Below, in pieces: positions 22,960 to 34,214 of a stretch of DNA of 64,000 nt (positions are counted from its first letter, which is position 1; each line of letters begins with the position of its first letter). Where the stretch lies: NCBI GenBank assembly GCA_028829895.1, contig CM054181.1:11366501-11430500 (forward strand). Reading direction: 5' to 3'. The notes beneath the pieces were generated by a model. The model made no database searches and was not told the DNA's origin. It saw nothing but the letters and a program-made list of their open reading frames with translations. The translations under genes were made by a program, and so were the position numbers. Source of the DNA: Sinotaia quadrata (Eukaryota; Mollusca; Gastropoda; Architaenioglossa; Viviparidae).

Positions 22960-23145
22960 TTATCAAACAGTTAGACATTGAGAGTAGCTCATAAAACGGC
23001 TAGACATTGAGTGTAGTTCATAAAACAGCTAGACATTGTGAGTACTTCATAAAACAGCTAAAGAGGTAGACAGTAGCTAATAAAACAGCTAGACGTAGAG
23101 AGTAGTTCATAAAACAGCTAGACGTAGACAAGCTCAGGAAACACA
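22960..23145. repeat. About 29-bp minisatellite, about 6 copies
   Basis: Core 'ttcataaaacagctagac' with variable trailing bases. Confidence 0.92.
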
Positions 23146-23479
23146 GCAAATCTAGCCAACTGAAGCGCATTGTACGCCAAAACACGAGCGAAATCTACCC
23201 ACAGTGTCAAACTACTAACACATTACCTATTCAAAATAAAAACTACTTGTAATCTGAATTAAACTAATCGGTAGTGAGTATTTCTACACCCTGTTGTGAG
23301 TCACTGTACTCTCTGTAATCTCAGACTCTCACAGAAGAAAATGTACAACAAAAAAATACTGACTAACAAAATGACTGCATAATTTCCTAGTATTGTATAC
23401 ATTTCCTTCTTACTAGTGCAAAATTCGGGAAAATCACTTCAGATTAACCGTTTCCCTATCTGTAATTACAAAATCACAG

Positions 23480-23556
23480 ATGCTGAACTTCAAACTGGCA
23501 AAAGGAAATGGGTACAACCTTCACCCCAAACACACGGAATGTCACCATTCTTGCAG
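23480..23556 (+). CDS. Weak candidate exon with a perfect donor
   Basis: The plus strand has an acceptor-like AAAATCACAG ending at 23479 and a perfect donor CTTGCAG|GTAAGT at 23556/23557. One frame stays open through 77 nt, starting MLNFKLAKGNGYNLHPKH and ending with a Cys pair (C-H-H-S-C). No family is recognised. The opposite strand has its own strong acceptor, CTCTTTCAG ending at 23573, opening QDNIDLPARMVTFRVFGVKV. At most one strand is likely to be right, and both may be chance. Confidence 0.18.
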
Positions 23557-23874
23557 GTAAGTCGATGTTGTCCTGAAAGAGACTGATGGTGGGTCTCCCT
23601 CTCTGACCACCCCAGTGTGGGTAGAGTTAGAAGTATTTATGCCCCTCTAAGTCCCGGTTTGTATTGTGGCTAAGGATATCATTGACCAGCGTGGCCAGTT
23701 TACAGTTTGCTATCGTCGGCCAAAAACTCCGGCGTTTCCAACGTGACATGCATATCACAAAAGAGGTTACTAGGTCACAGATGGCTTCCAAATGAAGTAT
23801 CAATCATCTAGTTAATGGTATCTATATATTTACCTGCTGTTTCCAGATAACAGTGACTGGTTGCCGGCCGCTTC
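23557..23874. other. G+C-richer unique sequence
   Basis: The exon-like signals noted at 23480-23572 abut it. No continuous frame is found beyond about 23580. Confidence 0.35.
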
Positions 23875-24003
23875 TCTGCTTATCTTGAAGGGGACTTGCT
23901 CATACAGCACAAAGTTAAAGCCCCCTCCCTCCCTTTACTCTGCTTATCTTGAAGGGGACTTGCTCATACAGCACAACGTTAAAGTCCCCTCCCTTCCTTT
24001 ACT
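23875..24003. repeat. 64-bp tandem duplication, 2 copies
   Basis: 'tctgcttatcttgaagggga' occurs at 23875 and 23939; the two copies differ at about three positions. Confidence 0.96.
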
Positions 24004-24156
24004 CGTTAATACTTGTTCTCGTTTCTTGCATGTCTTCACAACAGGCTGGCGTATTCGTCCTTCACTCAATCTCTCAATGACATCCAAAGCGTGACCCACC
24101 CTAGGTCTCAAAACTGGCCTCAAACTGTCCACCCGGAAGTACCAGGAAACTCCCCA

Positions 24157-24247
24157 AGTTACGTAAGTCTAGAATATTGGCAGATCAGGAAAACCTGCTG
24201 ATAACCAGTTACTTAAATCTGGAATATTGGCAGATTATGAAACCTGA
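24157..24247. repeat. About 50-bp duplication
   Basis: 'agaatattggcagatca' and 'ggaatattggcagatta' with matching flanks; followed to about 24330 by 'ctccaaat(c/t)tctc' variants. Confidence 0.8.
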
Positions 24248-25077
24248 TTTCTTCCATCTCCAAATCTCTCTTATCTCCAAATTATTCATTAGTCTCATCT
24301 CCAGATTTCTCCCATCTCAAAATCTCTCTTATTCTGTTCAGCCTTAAATTCTCTTTACCCATCATATTCTCTCATTGTAATTGTTTCCTTACGTTCTTCG
24401 TTCTTTTTTTTTTTTTTTATCGATCCAGTAATATTTTGTCAACTCCTCTAAATTCTTTTTTCAATCATAATTTCTCCTTAATTTCAATCATAATTTCTCT
24501 GTTATCTAATTTATCCTCCCACATTTTTTTTGTTTGGGGGTTCTCCTTAGCTCTCTCTCCTTTGTTTTTATGTCCCCTTACTCTCTTTTTCTCTTCTGTT
24601 GTTATGTCCCCTTGTTTTCTGTTGTTATGTACCTTTTTCTTTTATTGTTATGTTCCCATGTTATGTTATGTCTTCTGTTGTTATGTCCCCTTGTACTGAG
24701 TTCCTTACTTTACGATCTCTTTCGCTTCTTTTCTTGCTCTCTGTCTGTCTGTCTCTCTTCCTTCCATTATCTACTGTGCCCTCTGCTGCACTCTTCTGTG
24801 CTGATAGCTCTGATCTCTTCTCTTCTTTCCTCTCAAGATCTATATTATCCTCTCCTTTCATAAGCACTTTAGTTCTATTTTAATTGACCATATCCGATTG
24901 AATACATCAAACCAATTACGTGTCATACGAAACAGCATTGACTCTTATAGAGTTTCGCGCAGCCTTACGTTATCTTTTTATATTTAGTGTGTGCGCGGTT
25001 ATCATCACGTCCCATCTCATTTGAACCACCGAGATGTCTGTAACAAAAACATTACAATTATCCCACGACTTATTTCA
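24248..25077. other. Pyrimidine-rich low-complexity tract
   Basis: T/C-rich throughout, with 'gttgttatgtccccttg' recurring at 24597-24690. Overlapping Leu/Phe/Ser-rich frames are composition artefacts. Confidence 0.6.
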
Positions 25078-25097
25078 CTCACTCACTCACTCACTCA

Positions 25098-25163
<66 letters not shown>
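25078..25163. repeat. (ACTC)n then (AC)n compound microsatellite
   Basis: About six ACTC units pass directly into about 31 AC units. A similar compound occurs at 49520-49591. Confidence 0.98.
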
Positions 25164-25164
<1 letters not shown>

Positions 25165-25914
25165 TCCCACCACCATCGTCCCTCGAAGACCAGAACATTT
25201 TCCGTATTTATCCGCAGTTTAACTACAATTAAAAGTATTGCTACGCTAATGAAAAGTGTTATGGCCCGTGACACCGGCTACGAGTAGCTATTTCGAATAC
25301 AGCGCTTCGTTGCGCCCGCTGAAGATGTGACTAGACATCGTCTCAGTGGTCCGTGCTGTCATTGCTAATGAGCTTTGACGGCCTCAGGAAAGGGGACGCC
25401 CTCGTGTTTAAAGCGTTTGTAGTCTTGCAGCTTTGACTCTCAGAACTGAATGGCTGTATTGTCCAGCGACTGTAGTCGGCACTAATTGCTGCGTGTTTGC
25501 CGATTGTGCGTCGTGTACAATGGCCTGCTGAGTTCGTCCTCCTGGAACTCCACCCCCACCCGCAGGTTACCACGTCCACCCGTCCCAGCTCCAAATTAAC
25601 AACAAAAGTATTACTGTATGCACGTCAGGCTAAGGTTGAGTAAACTTCACAGGTACCCAGGCAATCCACGCCGTTTGTACCTGTTTATTTTCTCCAATTT
25701 GACACTGTATTTAATTATTTAAAATCTACCCTTTGCTACCCGTTCCTTGTCATATTTGGAATAGTACCGCTTGCTAGTTAGGGAACAAGTATCACAGACA
25801 GCGGATACCCCGATAATCAGTCACAAAGGCCAGAACATTCACTTACAAATAGTCATGAATACACATTCAGCTATGGCAAAATGAAACTGTTGTTAGAAAA
25901 TGTAATGACACAAA
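25164..25914. other. Unique sequence, G+C-richer at 25220-25600
   Basis: No domain-bearing frame on either strand. Confidence 0.4.
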
Positions 25915-25916
25915 TT

Positions 25917-26345
25917 GCTATGGCTAAAACTACCTTTTGCAAAATGCAGTCGTAAACACACACACTGCTTAGTTAAAACTACCTTTTGCAAAAAGCAGTC
26001 GTAAACATACACACTGCTTAGTTAAAACTACCTTTTGCAAAAAGCAGTCCTAAACATACACACTGCTTAGTTAAAACTACCTTTTGCAAAAAAAAAACAG
26101 TCGTAAACATATACACTGCTTAGTTAAAACTACCTTTTGCAAAGAGCAGTCGTAAACATACACACTGCTTAGTTAAAACTGCCTTTTGCAAAAAGCAGTC
26201 GTAAACACATACATTGCTATGGCAAATTCAAACCCTTGCAAGAAACAATCGTATAGATCCTCAATGATATGGCAAATTCAAACTGTTGCAAGGAACAGTC
26301 GTAAAAACACATTGCATTTGGCAAATTCCTGCTGTTGATTAAGCG
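25917..26345. repeat. 49-bp minisatellite, about 6 good copies plus decayed tail
   Basis: Core 'gcttagttaaaactacctt' with 'gcagtcgtaaaca'. One unit carries an A-run expansion (about 26090). To the right the units drift to 'ggcaaattcaaac' forms. Confidence 0.95.
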
Positions 26346-26655
26346 TCTAAACTAGGAGAAGAATAAATGCTGGATGCACAGAGGGAAATGAGAGTATCTT
26401 TGACAGCTTAACTTCTTTTAACATTTAGCAATCTCTAATGAAACGTTCTAATTCACAGAAAAATACTTGTATCCATTGTAATCTCAGTGAATTAAAGTTC
26501 GATTGCATTTGGTTGAAGCTGTGTGGTTGTTGACTTAGAGTCACTTATCTTTGGGTTGTCTGATGTGTTGTCAAGGGTCCCAGTAAATGTTAGGGCAGCA
26601 GATGCACACATGGTCTGTTGAATTGGTCTTTGGCCCCTGTGTCTTTCTGCTTTGG
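26346..26655. other. Unique sequence
   Basis: Nothing recognised. Confidence 0.4.
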
Positions 26656-26944
26656 TATTGCTTCGCAGCTCAGCACTTGTCGAATCCAACAACCAAGATA
26701 ATGTGGTTCTGTACTGGTGGTGCTTCATGGCTCAGTGCTTGTCAAATTCAACAACCAAGATAATGTGGTTCTGTACTGGTGGTGCTTCAGGGCTCAGTGC
26801 TTGTCAAATTCAACATCTCAGATAAAGTGGTTCCATTCTGGCATTGCTTCATGGCTCATCAAATTCAACATCTCAGATAATGTGGTTCCATTCTGGCATT
26901 GCTTCATGGCTCATCAAAATCAACATCTCAGATAAAGTGCCATT
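26656..26944. repeat. 62-bp and 55-bp related tandem units
   Basis: 'gataatgtggttctgtactg' units give way to a shortened form with 'gtggttccattctggcattg'. A 7-bp deletion inside the unit separates the two forms. Confidence 0.93.
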
Positions 26945-28718
26945 CTGCCAGTAAAAAATACATGTGGGCTAAGAATCCATCCTCACATGTTCTCTGACAT
27001 AACACCCTTCCTTAAAATGATCATCATACATTTTAATATCATAAGTAAAATGTAACAATATAAAATATAGTTAATGTTAAGAGTTAAATAAGAATATAAT
27101 ATTAGTCATGCAAGGAAAAACCACACCTTCAGCAGTAATATATAGAGAGGATAATTTCCTACTGTATTGATAGCCAGCAATAGAGTTAGTACTATGTTTA
27201 TAACTTATTAAGGCTGGGAGCCAAAATATGTGTTGCCTCAGCTGACAGTTGCATTTGACAGGCGAATGTTAGGTGATTTTCTAGTACATTCGTTTGTAAG
27301 TAGTTGAGCGGCACTTTGATTGGATAATCCTGCATGAGTAGATAATCCTGCATTTTCTTAGCCTAGGCATACAGGTCAGATGTTCTAGATCTAGGTTTGC
27401 ATGTAGACTATTTTTTAGAGGAGGGTGGGTGTGGGTTAAATATGACATGTGACAGAGACTAACGTATTCCACGTGACTTACAGAGACTCTGTGACTAAAA
27501 TATTAATATATCACATGGCACATTCACAGTCACACCTACATCTTCATTCCTGCTATGAGAAATGAATGACAACATTAATGAATGTGCACAATGTGATTAA
27601 GACATTTTCACATTCATTCTTATGTTTTAGACATACAGAACACCAAGTGACCATTCCACATGATATACACATTCTACACTATACGACTTATTTACATAAC
27701 CATTTTACTGGAAATTATTCAGACACATGTGTTAGCGTAATGTGTATGAAAGACGTGTGTCTAAGTTACAGTCTGATAAAAATCTATGTCATGACTTCTT
27801 GACCCACTTGCTGTTTTCAAATCAAAATTTGAAATTCCTTTATTAAAGTTCTCCCATGATACATCAGTATCGAGAAGCTTCTAGCAAAGAGGTCAGGAAC
27901 GTTATGTAACTTTAGGCCATTGTCTAGATTCTCGAACCAACTACATACCACATGACCCGTCACGTGAAGCGCTCTATGCATTTTGATAAATACGGTGACA
28001 AGCGCCCGTTTTTGTCACTCCGAAAATCCAGAACGGCGACTGTCGTACCATACTTGTACCCGCCGCATTCGTGAGTCGATAAGAGGAACACCGACGCTAT
28101 TGCTCTGAAGGTAACACTTCGACTTCTCGCAAAGGTACTGCATTTATTAATTGTATTTTGCATTTTGAACCATGTATGTAATATTGTGCTATGCATTGCT
28201 ACTGTAGCTTAAGCACGGTTCGTTTGTAAATGACAAAACCTATAAGTTATTGTATATAAATCATTGTAACTCTTTTTCATTGTAACTTTAATTTATATAA
28301 CTTTAAATTCATTAGTGCCAGGAGTGCCTGTGCCCGACATGAATTTCCTATGTAATTCAAATTATTGCGTGTAATTTTAATGTAAATTGTAAAGCGCTTT
28401 GCTTGGTTTGAATTGTCCCTTTGTATGAACTCTAAATTTTAACGTTGTAAATATTTGGTAATTCATACGTCATGTATTGTTAAATGTAACATGCGTGAGA
28501 TTTTCTAATCTAAATTGTAAACGACGTGCTAGTCGAATTTCTAACTCAAAGCATTTTATACGAATCGTGCTTAGGTTGGTGAACTTTAAACACAGAACGA
28601 TTACGAAAACACTCTTGTTTTCAGGTCGGTCTTTGGTTCCTAGCCTTTGGTTCCTAGTCTTGGGTTCCATTTTCAATGCCCGGTTCTGAACTCTTGAGTC
28701 GAGTTCTTTTCCACTTAC
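26945..28718. other. Unique AT-rich sequence; LINE-tail-like phrase
   Basis: No gene was recognised. At 28387-28402 the phrase 'attgtaaagcgctttg' resembles a motif common near 3' ends of animal retroposons, and the surrounding 28200-28460 is rich in 'tgtaa'. This is suggestive only. 'ctttggttcctag' repeats near 28630-28660. Confidence 0.35.
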
Positions 28719-28876
28719 ATTCCTACTGCCATTGTTGGAAGGGTGCTGACAAGCAGGTCTGCACATCCTTTGTCTACACTTACAATCTTCGCCCGGCGTG
28801 TTAACTGAGAGACAGTTTCCATTTTTATGCTGTGTGCATTGCTGGCGGACGATCAAGTGAGGTAGACCGGTTTGAA
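28719..28876 (-). CDS. Candidate exon of a cysteine-rich peptide
   Basis: On the minus strand an acceptor-like CTTGATCCAG ends at 28877, and a donor AGGAAT|GTAAGT lies at 28719/28718. The 158 nt between them stay open in the phase needed (two bases plus 52 codons). The product has six cysteines spaced C-x7-C-x9-C-x-C-x4-C-x3-C over about 34 residues, in a hydrophilic context. This looks like a small disulphide-rich extracellular module, but the spacing matches no family I can name. The frame also runs on both ways (28470-28892), so the splice sites rest only on local consensus. A chance Cys cluster is quite possible. Confidence 0.25.
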
Positions 28877-29563
28877 CTGGATCAAGAACCACGCGGCATA
28901 AATCAAAAGCTAATCAAAAATCACAAGGAACATTTCTCATGGCATATTTCTCACGAACAATGATAACGTATACCTTTAATTGCTGACTAGAATTAGACTT
29001 CGCGTTCGTATATTGATTATCTTGTTAATTGTTAAAACTTATTAAATCTTATTTTAATTGTTAAACCCTCTTTGTAGTACATTTTTATGCATGATAGACC
29101 TAATGTTAACACATGGTTTGGATGGGGGCGATTGAGCTGAATGACGTAACGAATGCATATTAATTTAGAGGAATTTAACGACTCCAAGCCAGCTTTTGTA
29201 CGCAAATTGTCAGTTTGTAAATCTGTTGTCTGCACTACAAGACGCATTTTTAAATTAGTCGAATGATAATTTGGGCAAACAGTCTGTGTAGGATAGAGAG
29301 AAGGAATTAATTTAAACTATCAATTTTAAAGTCCTTAAAAATCCTAGGCAGGGTCTATAAAGAAATACTGGAAACGTAATAGTCTACATTACGTCATGTA
29401 AGTATAATATTCGTTTTTACAAAATATCTCAGGCTCATATTCACTCAACCAGCGTCTCGTGAATATTAACGTACACTACATGAAATACGTCATTACCTCA
29501 TATTACATCGAGTCAACATTACACTTCATTGATCAGGCAAATAATAAGAATGGTTTTTACTAT

Positions 29564-29565
<2 letters not shown>
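28877..29565. other. AT-rich unique sequence
   Basis: Nothing recognised. Confidence 0.4.
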
Positions 29566-29599
<34 letters not shown>

Positions 29600-29617
29600 A
29601 ACAACAACAACAACAAT
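29566..29617. repeat. (ACT)n then (ACA)n trinucleotide tract
   Basis: About 11 ACT units followed by about 6 CAA units. Confidence 0.97.
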
Positions 29618-29789
29618 AAATAATACTGACATGAGCATGGGTATATTACAAGATCGCCGAGACACAAGAGCAACGAACAGGAGAAAGCCAAATGTTGACC
29701 AAGTGACAATATTCTGATTGTATCGTCTGATCGGTACATGGAAGACTTTCTAAGAAAGCTGTAAGGTATACTAGACACAAAGAATTTTG

Positions 29790-30187
29790 CCATCTTGAAA
29801 CACCAGAAATCTTGCCAGTCTGACTCAAGGCGTCTCGCCCCTCATAACTAAGAAATCTCGCCTGTCTGAAACACCAGGTATCTTGCCAGCCTAATAATAA
29901 AAACAATCTTGTCTGCCTGACACAACTAAAATCGTGATTGTGTGACACACTAGAAATCTTGGGAAAAGGACACACTAGAAACCTTGCCAGTCTGACACAT
30001 CAGAAATCGTTCCAGCCAGACACACAGAAACGTTGCCAGCCTGACACACTAGAAATCTTGCCTGCCTTATATACCAGAAATCTTTCCCGCCTGACATAAG
30101 AAATCTTGCCAGTCTGACACCAACAATTTTACCAGCCTTACACACCAGATACCCTGCCAGCCTGATACAAAAGAAATCTTATCAGAG
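29790..30187. repeat. About 27-bp minisatellite, about 15 diverged copies
   Basis: Core 'cagaaatcttgccagcctga' with many variants and indels. It precedes the segment shared with 8.3 kb. Confidence 0.9.
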
Positions 30188-30208
30188 AGCTGCAGTCCAG
30201 GCTATTGG

Positions 30209-30260
30209 GGATATTTCAACCACCCCATTGCCGACATTATCCAACTGCTGCTGGACCACC
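30209..30260 (+). repeat. Segment shared with 8311-8353
   Basis: Aligns to 8.3 kb with one 6-bp length difference. The plus-strand frame reads GYFNHPIADIIQLLLDHLY then a stop. AAC-rich (Asn/Thr) sequence follows, as at 8.4 kb. Confidence 0.55.
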
Positions 30261-30797
30261 TCTACTAGCGACTGCATTCACATATCCCAACGGACACCGA
30301 GGACATCAACGACGCCAGCGCCAACAACAACAACGGAACACTACCAGTGAGGAGGACAGGGGGTTGAACATCCAGGGCGCAAGTACACACTAGGTAAAGA
30401 TTTGGTGCGCTACTAGCCTAGGCTCTGTATGACGCACCCTCCCACCCCGTCAATGAAAAATCGTGAACGACAACAACCACAACAGCGTCAACAAAAGCTC
30501 TAGTCCACGGAATACTGGACTAAAGCTGACCTTTGCCAGCCAGACAGGACTAAAACAACAGAAGAGGGAACTACAAACTCATCCACTCCAAGACTTAACA
30601 AGAGACAGTATGGCATCCAGACAACAACACCACAAACACAGCAACAACCACCACAAGGACAGAGCCATAGGCACTAAACACAGGAAGAAAAAAAACACCA
30701 CTACAGTCGAAACGGAACAACCACCAGAAAAAAGAAATACAACACTAGCAACACAGAACGGCCGCCACCCTCTTTGAATACAAGAGAAAAGATGAAG
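30261..30797. other. A/C-rich unique sequence
   Basis: Rich in CAA/AAC. The plus-strand 104-codon frame at 30463-30777 is Gln/His/Thr/Lys-rich with no domain; probably compositional. Confidence 0.4.
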
Positions 30798-30868
30798 GCC
30801 CCACAGGAATCCCCTCAAAACTGAGAACATCGAGTAGATGAAAAGTTTTCACGCAATTCCTGTGGGGC
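30798..30868 (+). repeat. Hairpin copy of the core repeat (copy 3)
   Basis: A perfect 13-bp inverted repeat, GCCCCACAGGAAT (30798-30810) with ATTCCTGTGGGGC (30856-30868), encloses 'actgagaacatcga(g)', which matches the complement of copy 1 (4718-4762). The enclosed segment is conserved with copy 1 while the arms differ in sequence yet still pair. Confidence 0.75.
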
Positions 30869-31174
30869 AAAGAAGAAAAAGTTATGCTAGCTATCAAGCT
30901 TTCGGAAACACTGGCAGTACGAAGTGCACCAAATGCCTGCTTGTTCCTGACAAATCGCTCTGTACTCATGGACTAATCAACCATGAACCATGAACCAACA
31001 TATTTAAATATTCCTTTATTTAGTATAGAAAGAAAGAGAGAAAAAATTCACTAGCATTCATACATACACTAAAGTTGAATAAATAATAATTATTATCCAG
31101 AATAGAGATTTGTTGTAATTACTTCAGCACTAGTGATTGATCTCTACATGCACACAGCTTGTGTTTGTGTATTT

Positions 31175-31364
31175 CGCTCTCTCTCTCACCCCAGAAACCG
31201 CAATAGTCCTTTCATCTTCATGATGTTCTCGGTCTTGTCTGCTTCTGGCGGATCCCCACAGCCTCGCGATGCGTCTGAGGTGGAGGGTAGGAGTGCTGGC
31301 GGAAGGGGGTGAAACAGATCGCACCTATTTGACGCACACCATCAACCGCCCTCCCTCGGTGGGG
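31175..31364 (-). repeat. Core repeat, copy 2
   Basis: Same orientation as copy 1. The minus-strand frame DASRGCGDPPEADK-TENIMKMKGLLRFLG ends at a stop (31188-31186). An extra C near its upstream end shifts frame relative to copy 1. The outer arms of the stem are partly degraded (CCCCAGAAAC with GCTTCTGGCG). It ends at a 14-15 base G run (31361-31374). Confidence 0.8.
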
Positions 31365-31423
31365 GGGGGGGGGCGGGGCGAAGCCGCCTTCTTGTGTTGT
31401 GTGTGTGTGTTTCGCAATAGAAC

Positions 31424-31457
31424 GTACCTACCTACCTACTTACTTACCTACCTACAT
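31424..31457. repeat. (CTAC/CTTA)n tetranucleotide tract
   Basis: About eight tetranucleotides; a short GT run precedes it at 31396. Confidence 0.95.
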
Positions 31458-32244
31458 AGAAGATCTCACACCTGTTCGGCCCAGTTCTGGCTAGAAGCTT
31501 TGTGTTGTAATTCTAAACATGTGCTATGTTTCAGTTACATTTGTTTTTTATTCAGGACCATGCTACTTGTCACCCATCATTCACCGACAGTATTGCCTGG
31601 AAGACGTCCGGTGCAAAAGTATAACTGCTTTAGAATTGCCTTTCCCATTGGAGATGCAAGTCAATGATATTTATTCCTGGACAGCACAGACATGAGCAGA
31701 TTGACTAATTATTTAGTGCACATTTACGGGCGTGAAGGTATTCCATTAAATCGTGTTATAATATTGTTTTCATGGTGTTAACATCTCTGTTGTATCAACT
31801 GTAGCTGTTAGAATCTGCACTCTATCTACTCTATTGGCCGCCTGTACTTGCCCAGTCTCTCACCTCAATGAGCAATTGAATAGACCAGGCTTTGGCCCGC
31901 TGATTCCTCGATAGAATCAAATACGAAAAGCCCACAGCCTGAACGACATGTCTAGCTGACCAGATCGGCGCGAAAACCGCCTTTCCGACAGTCTACAAAG
32001 CAGCAGCATGGCAAGTTTAAATAAATAAAATACACAAAAGCTCTTACTCCGTTAATAGTTGATACTGAAAACCTGACTCGTAAAGAACGCTCTTAGATCA
32101 TCGCGATTTTATAATTCTTTCTTTCACCATCAAGTTTATCTATAAAGTTTTCAATCATCCCTAAGTTTATAAGTATTATTCTTTTTTTTAAATTGGTTGT
32201 CTTTATCTCTATGTCAGATCTGGACACAGTCTCGTAGCCGATTC
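31458..32244. other. Unique sequence
   Basis: No gene recognised. Confidence 0.4.
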
Positions 32245-32565
32245 TGTGATCGTTAATATTCAAAATATCCCTTAATTGTCAAATACTTGTAACACCTGAC
32301 ACTAATGAAGTGTGAGTGGACGTGTGATCGTTAATATTCAAAATATCCCTTAATTGTCAAATACTTGTAACACCTGACACTAATGAAGTGTGAGTGGACG
32401 TGGGTCGTTAATATTCAAAATATCCCTTAATTGTCAAATACTTTAACACCTAACACTAATGAAGTATGAGTGGACTTGTGGTCGTTAATATTCAAAATAT
32501 TCTTTAATTGTCAAATACTTGTAACACCTAACACTAATGAAGTGTGAGTGACGTGTGATCGGGCA
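32245..32565. repeat. 78-bp minisatellite, 4 copies
   Basis: Units start near 32245, 32323, 32400 and 32478; core 'gttaatattcaaaatatccc' and 'acactaatgaagtgtgagtg'. Confidence 0.97.
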
Positions 32566-32852
32566 CTTTAGGGTTTTAAGTCTTTTTAAGTCTCTTTCTC
32601 TTATAACATCTTACATAATCTCCACGCCACAGTCATCTACAGCCGCATTCACCTATGCACATGTCACATCCAAACTAAAAAAAAATGAACATAATAAACT
32701 CTGCAATATCACATTACGAAGTTCAACTTAATAAACTGCCATGACTGCTCGAAAACAACAGCTGAACTTTACTCAATTCTTCTACTATACGCTAAACAGT
32801 ACACTTACTCAAATTACTAAAATGCACTGAAATATTGAACTTATATGTACTA
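32566..32852. other. AT-rich unique sequence
   Basis: Nothing recognised. Confidence 0.4.
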
Positions 32853-32993
32853 AACTACGCTAAAACTTTGAACTTGAAATCTGTAACCCTACGTTTAAAC
32901 TACGCTAAAACCTTGAACTTGAAATCTGTAACCCTACGTTTAAACTACGCTAAAACCTTGAACTTAAAATATGTAACCCTACGTTTAAATTGT
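32853..32993. repeat. 45-bp minisatellite, 3 copies
   Basis: Core 'aactacgctaaaaccttgaa' with 'ctgtaaccctacgttta'. The 45-bp period keeps the plus strand open. Confidence 0.97.
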
Positions 32994-33192
32994 CAGTGTA
33001 CGATAATTACAATATTACAGAAAAATGTGCCTCGTTGCACGAAAATATTCAATTTAATAACGCCTAGCAACAATGAATACTCAATGAACAAAAGACTAAA
33101 ACACTCGTAATATGCTCAAAATAATTAATCCTAATAAAGTACTAAAATATTAGGCATAAAGAAGTCTAAAACGCGAATTGCAGTAAAATATG

Positions 33193-33330
33193 CAACACCA
33201 TACTGCAACGGCAAGAAGACCCCACTCTTCAACGTGTTTGTAGTGTGCTTGGCTTCAACACACCATACTGCAACGACAAGAAGACCCTACTCTTCAACGT
33301 GTTTGTAGTGTGTATGGCTTCAACACACTC
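33193..33330. repeat. 65-bp tandem duplication, 2 copies
   Basis: 'ccatactgcaacg(g/a)caagaa' occurs at 33198 and 33263; copies differ at about four positions. Confidence 0.95.
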
Positions 33331-34214
33331 ATACTTGAAACTTTACTTTTTTCTGTTTGTTTACAATGCATTCTCATTCGGGTATTTTCCAGATTTTATT
33401 TTAGTAATTTATAGTTATGACGCAATCGCAAATATTTCAAAAATACTAATGAATATTCCAAATTAAGTAATCCGTCGCAAAACATAAAGCCTCTCCACAT
33501 TTATACCGATATTGCTCTTTAAATGATTTGTAACTAAGTTCACTTGATTATTGTTCCTTGTAGACACGTTATTGCCACATCAGTGTATTCAATTATTTCC
33601 ACTCCTTTTTGAAAGCGATATTTGCACTTTCACATTCTGACAGAAACCTCAGACAAACAGTGTTTCTAAGTTTTTATTTGACTATTTCACTATCGGCTGT
33701 TGTATTTTAATTAGTACCTGTCAATGCAAAGTTTTCTGTAAAAGCAATTTCGATTTAAGGATATAGCAGCATGCAGTGACAGCTCTGCAATGTCTTCATT
33801 TCAATTACCTTCTTTCAAAGAAATCACGGTGACCGGTTTCCGCCCCAGAAGAAAACTAATACGGACAACTGTCACTTAGAAATGACACTAGTGCATCAGG
33901 TCACTGAGTGCAGTTGCACAGAAGGTAGATTTTGAGTCGAATGGGTAACTAAGTGGGACTATATAATTACAGCCCTTTCTAGGTTCCATGAAGTATGACA
34001 CGTCATAGGTGTCGCTCGCGAGTAGGGCGTTCCGATATCGCTTTGTAGGCCTTTGCTCTTAACATGCATTATGGGCTTAATTGGATCCTTGAAAACCGAG
34101 GACATTCGGATAGGCCATCACCACAATGGAAACCATGGCACATTTCCTTCCTAAAGTGTTGATGTTTCATGGCTAAATCAACTTTAGGACATGTCAAAGT
34201 TCAGGTATTTGAAG
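33331..34214. other. Unique sequence
   Basis: No gene recognised. Confidence 0.4.

Noticed and set aside
30820..30850. snRNA-like phrase (GAGAACAT...GAGTAGATGA) resembling a U6 segment
   Set aside because: Order and spacing do not match U6, and neither U6 promoter elements nor a T-run terminator is present.
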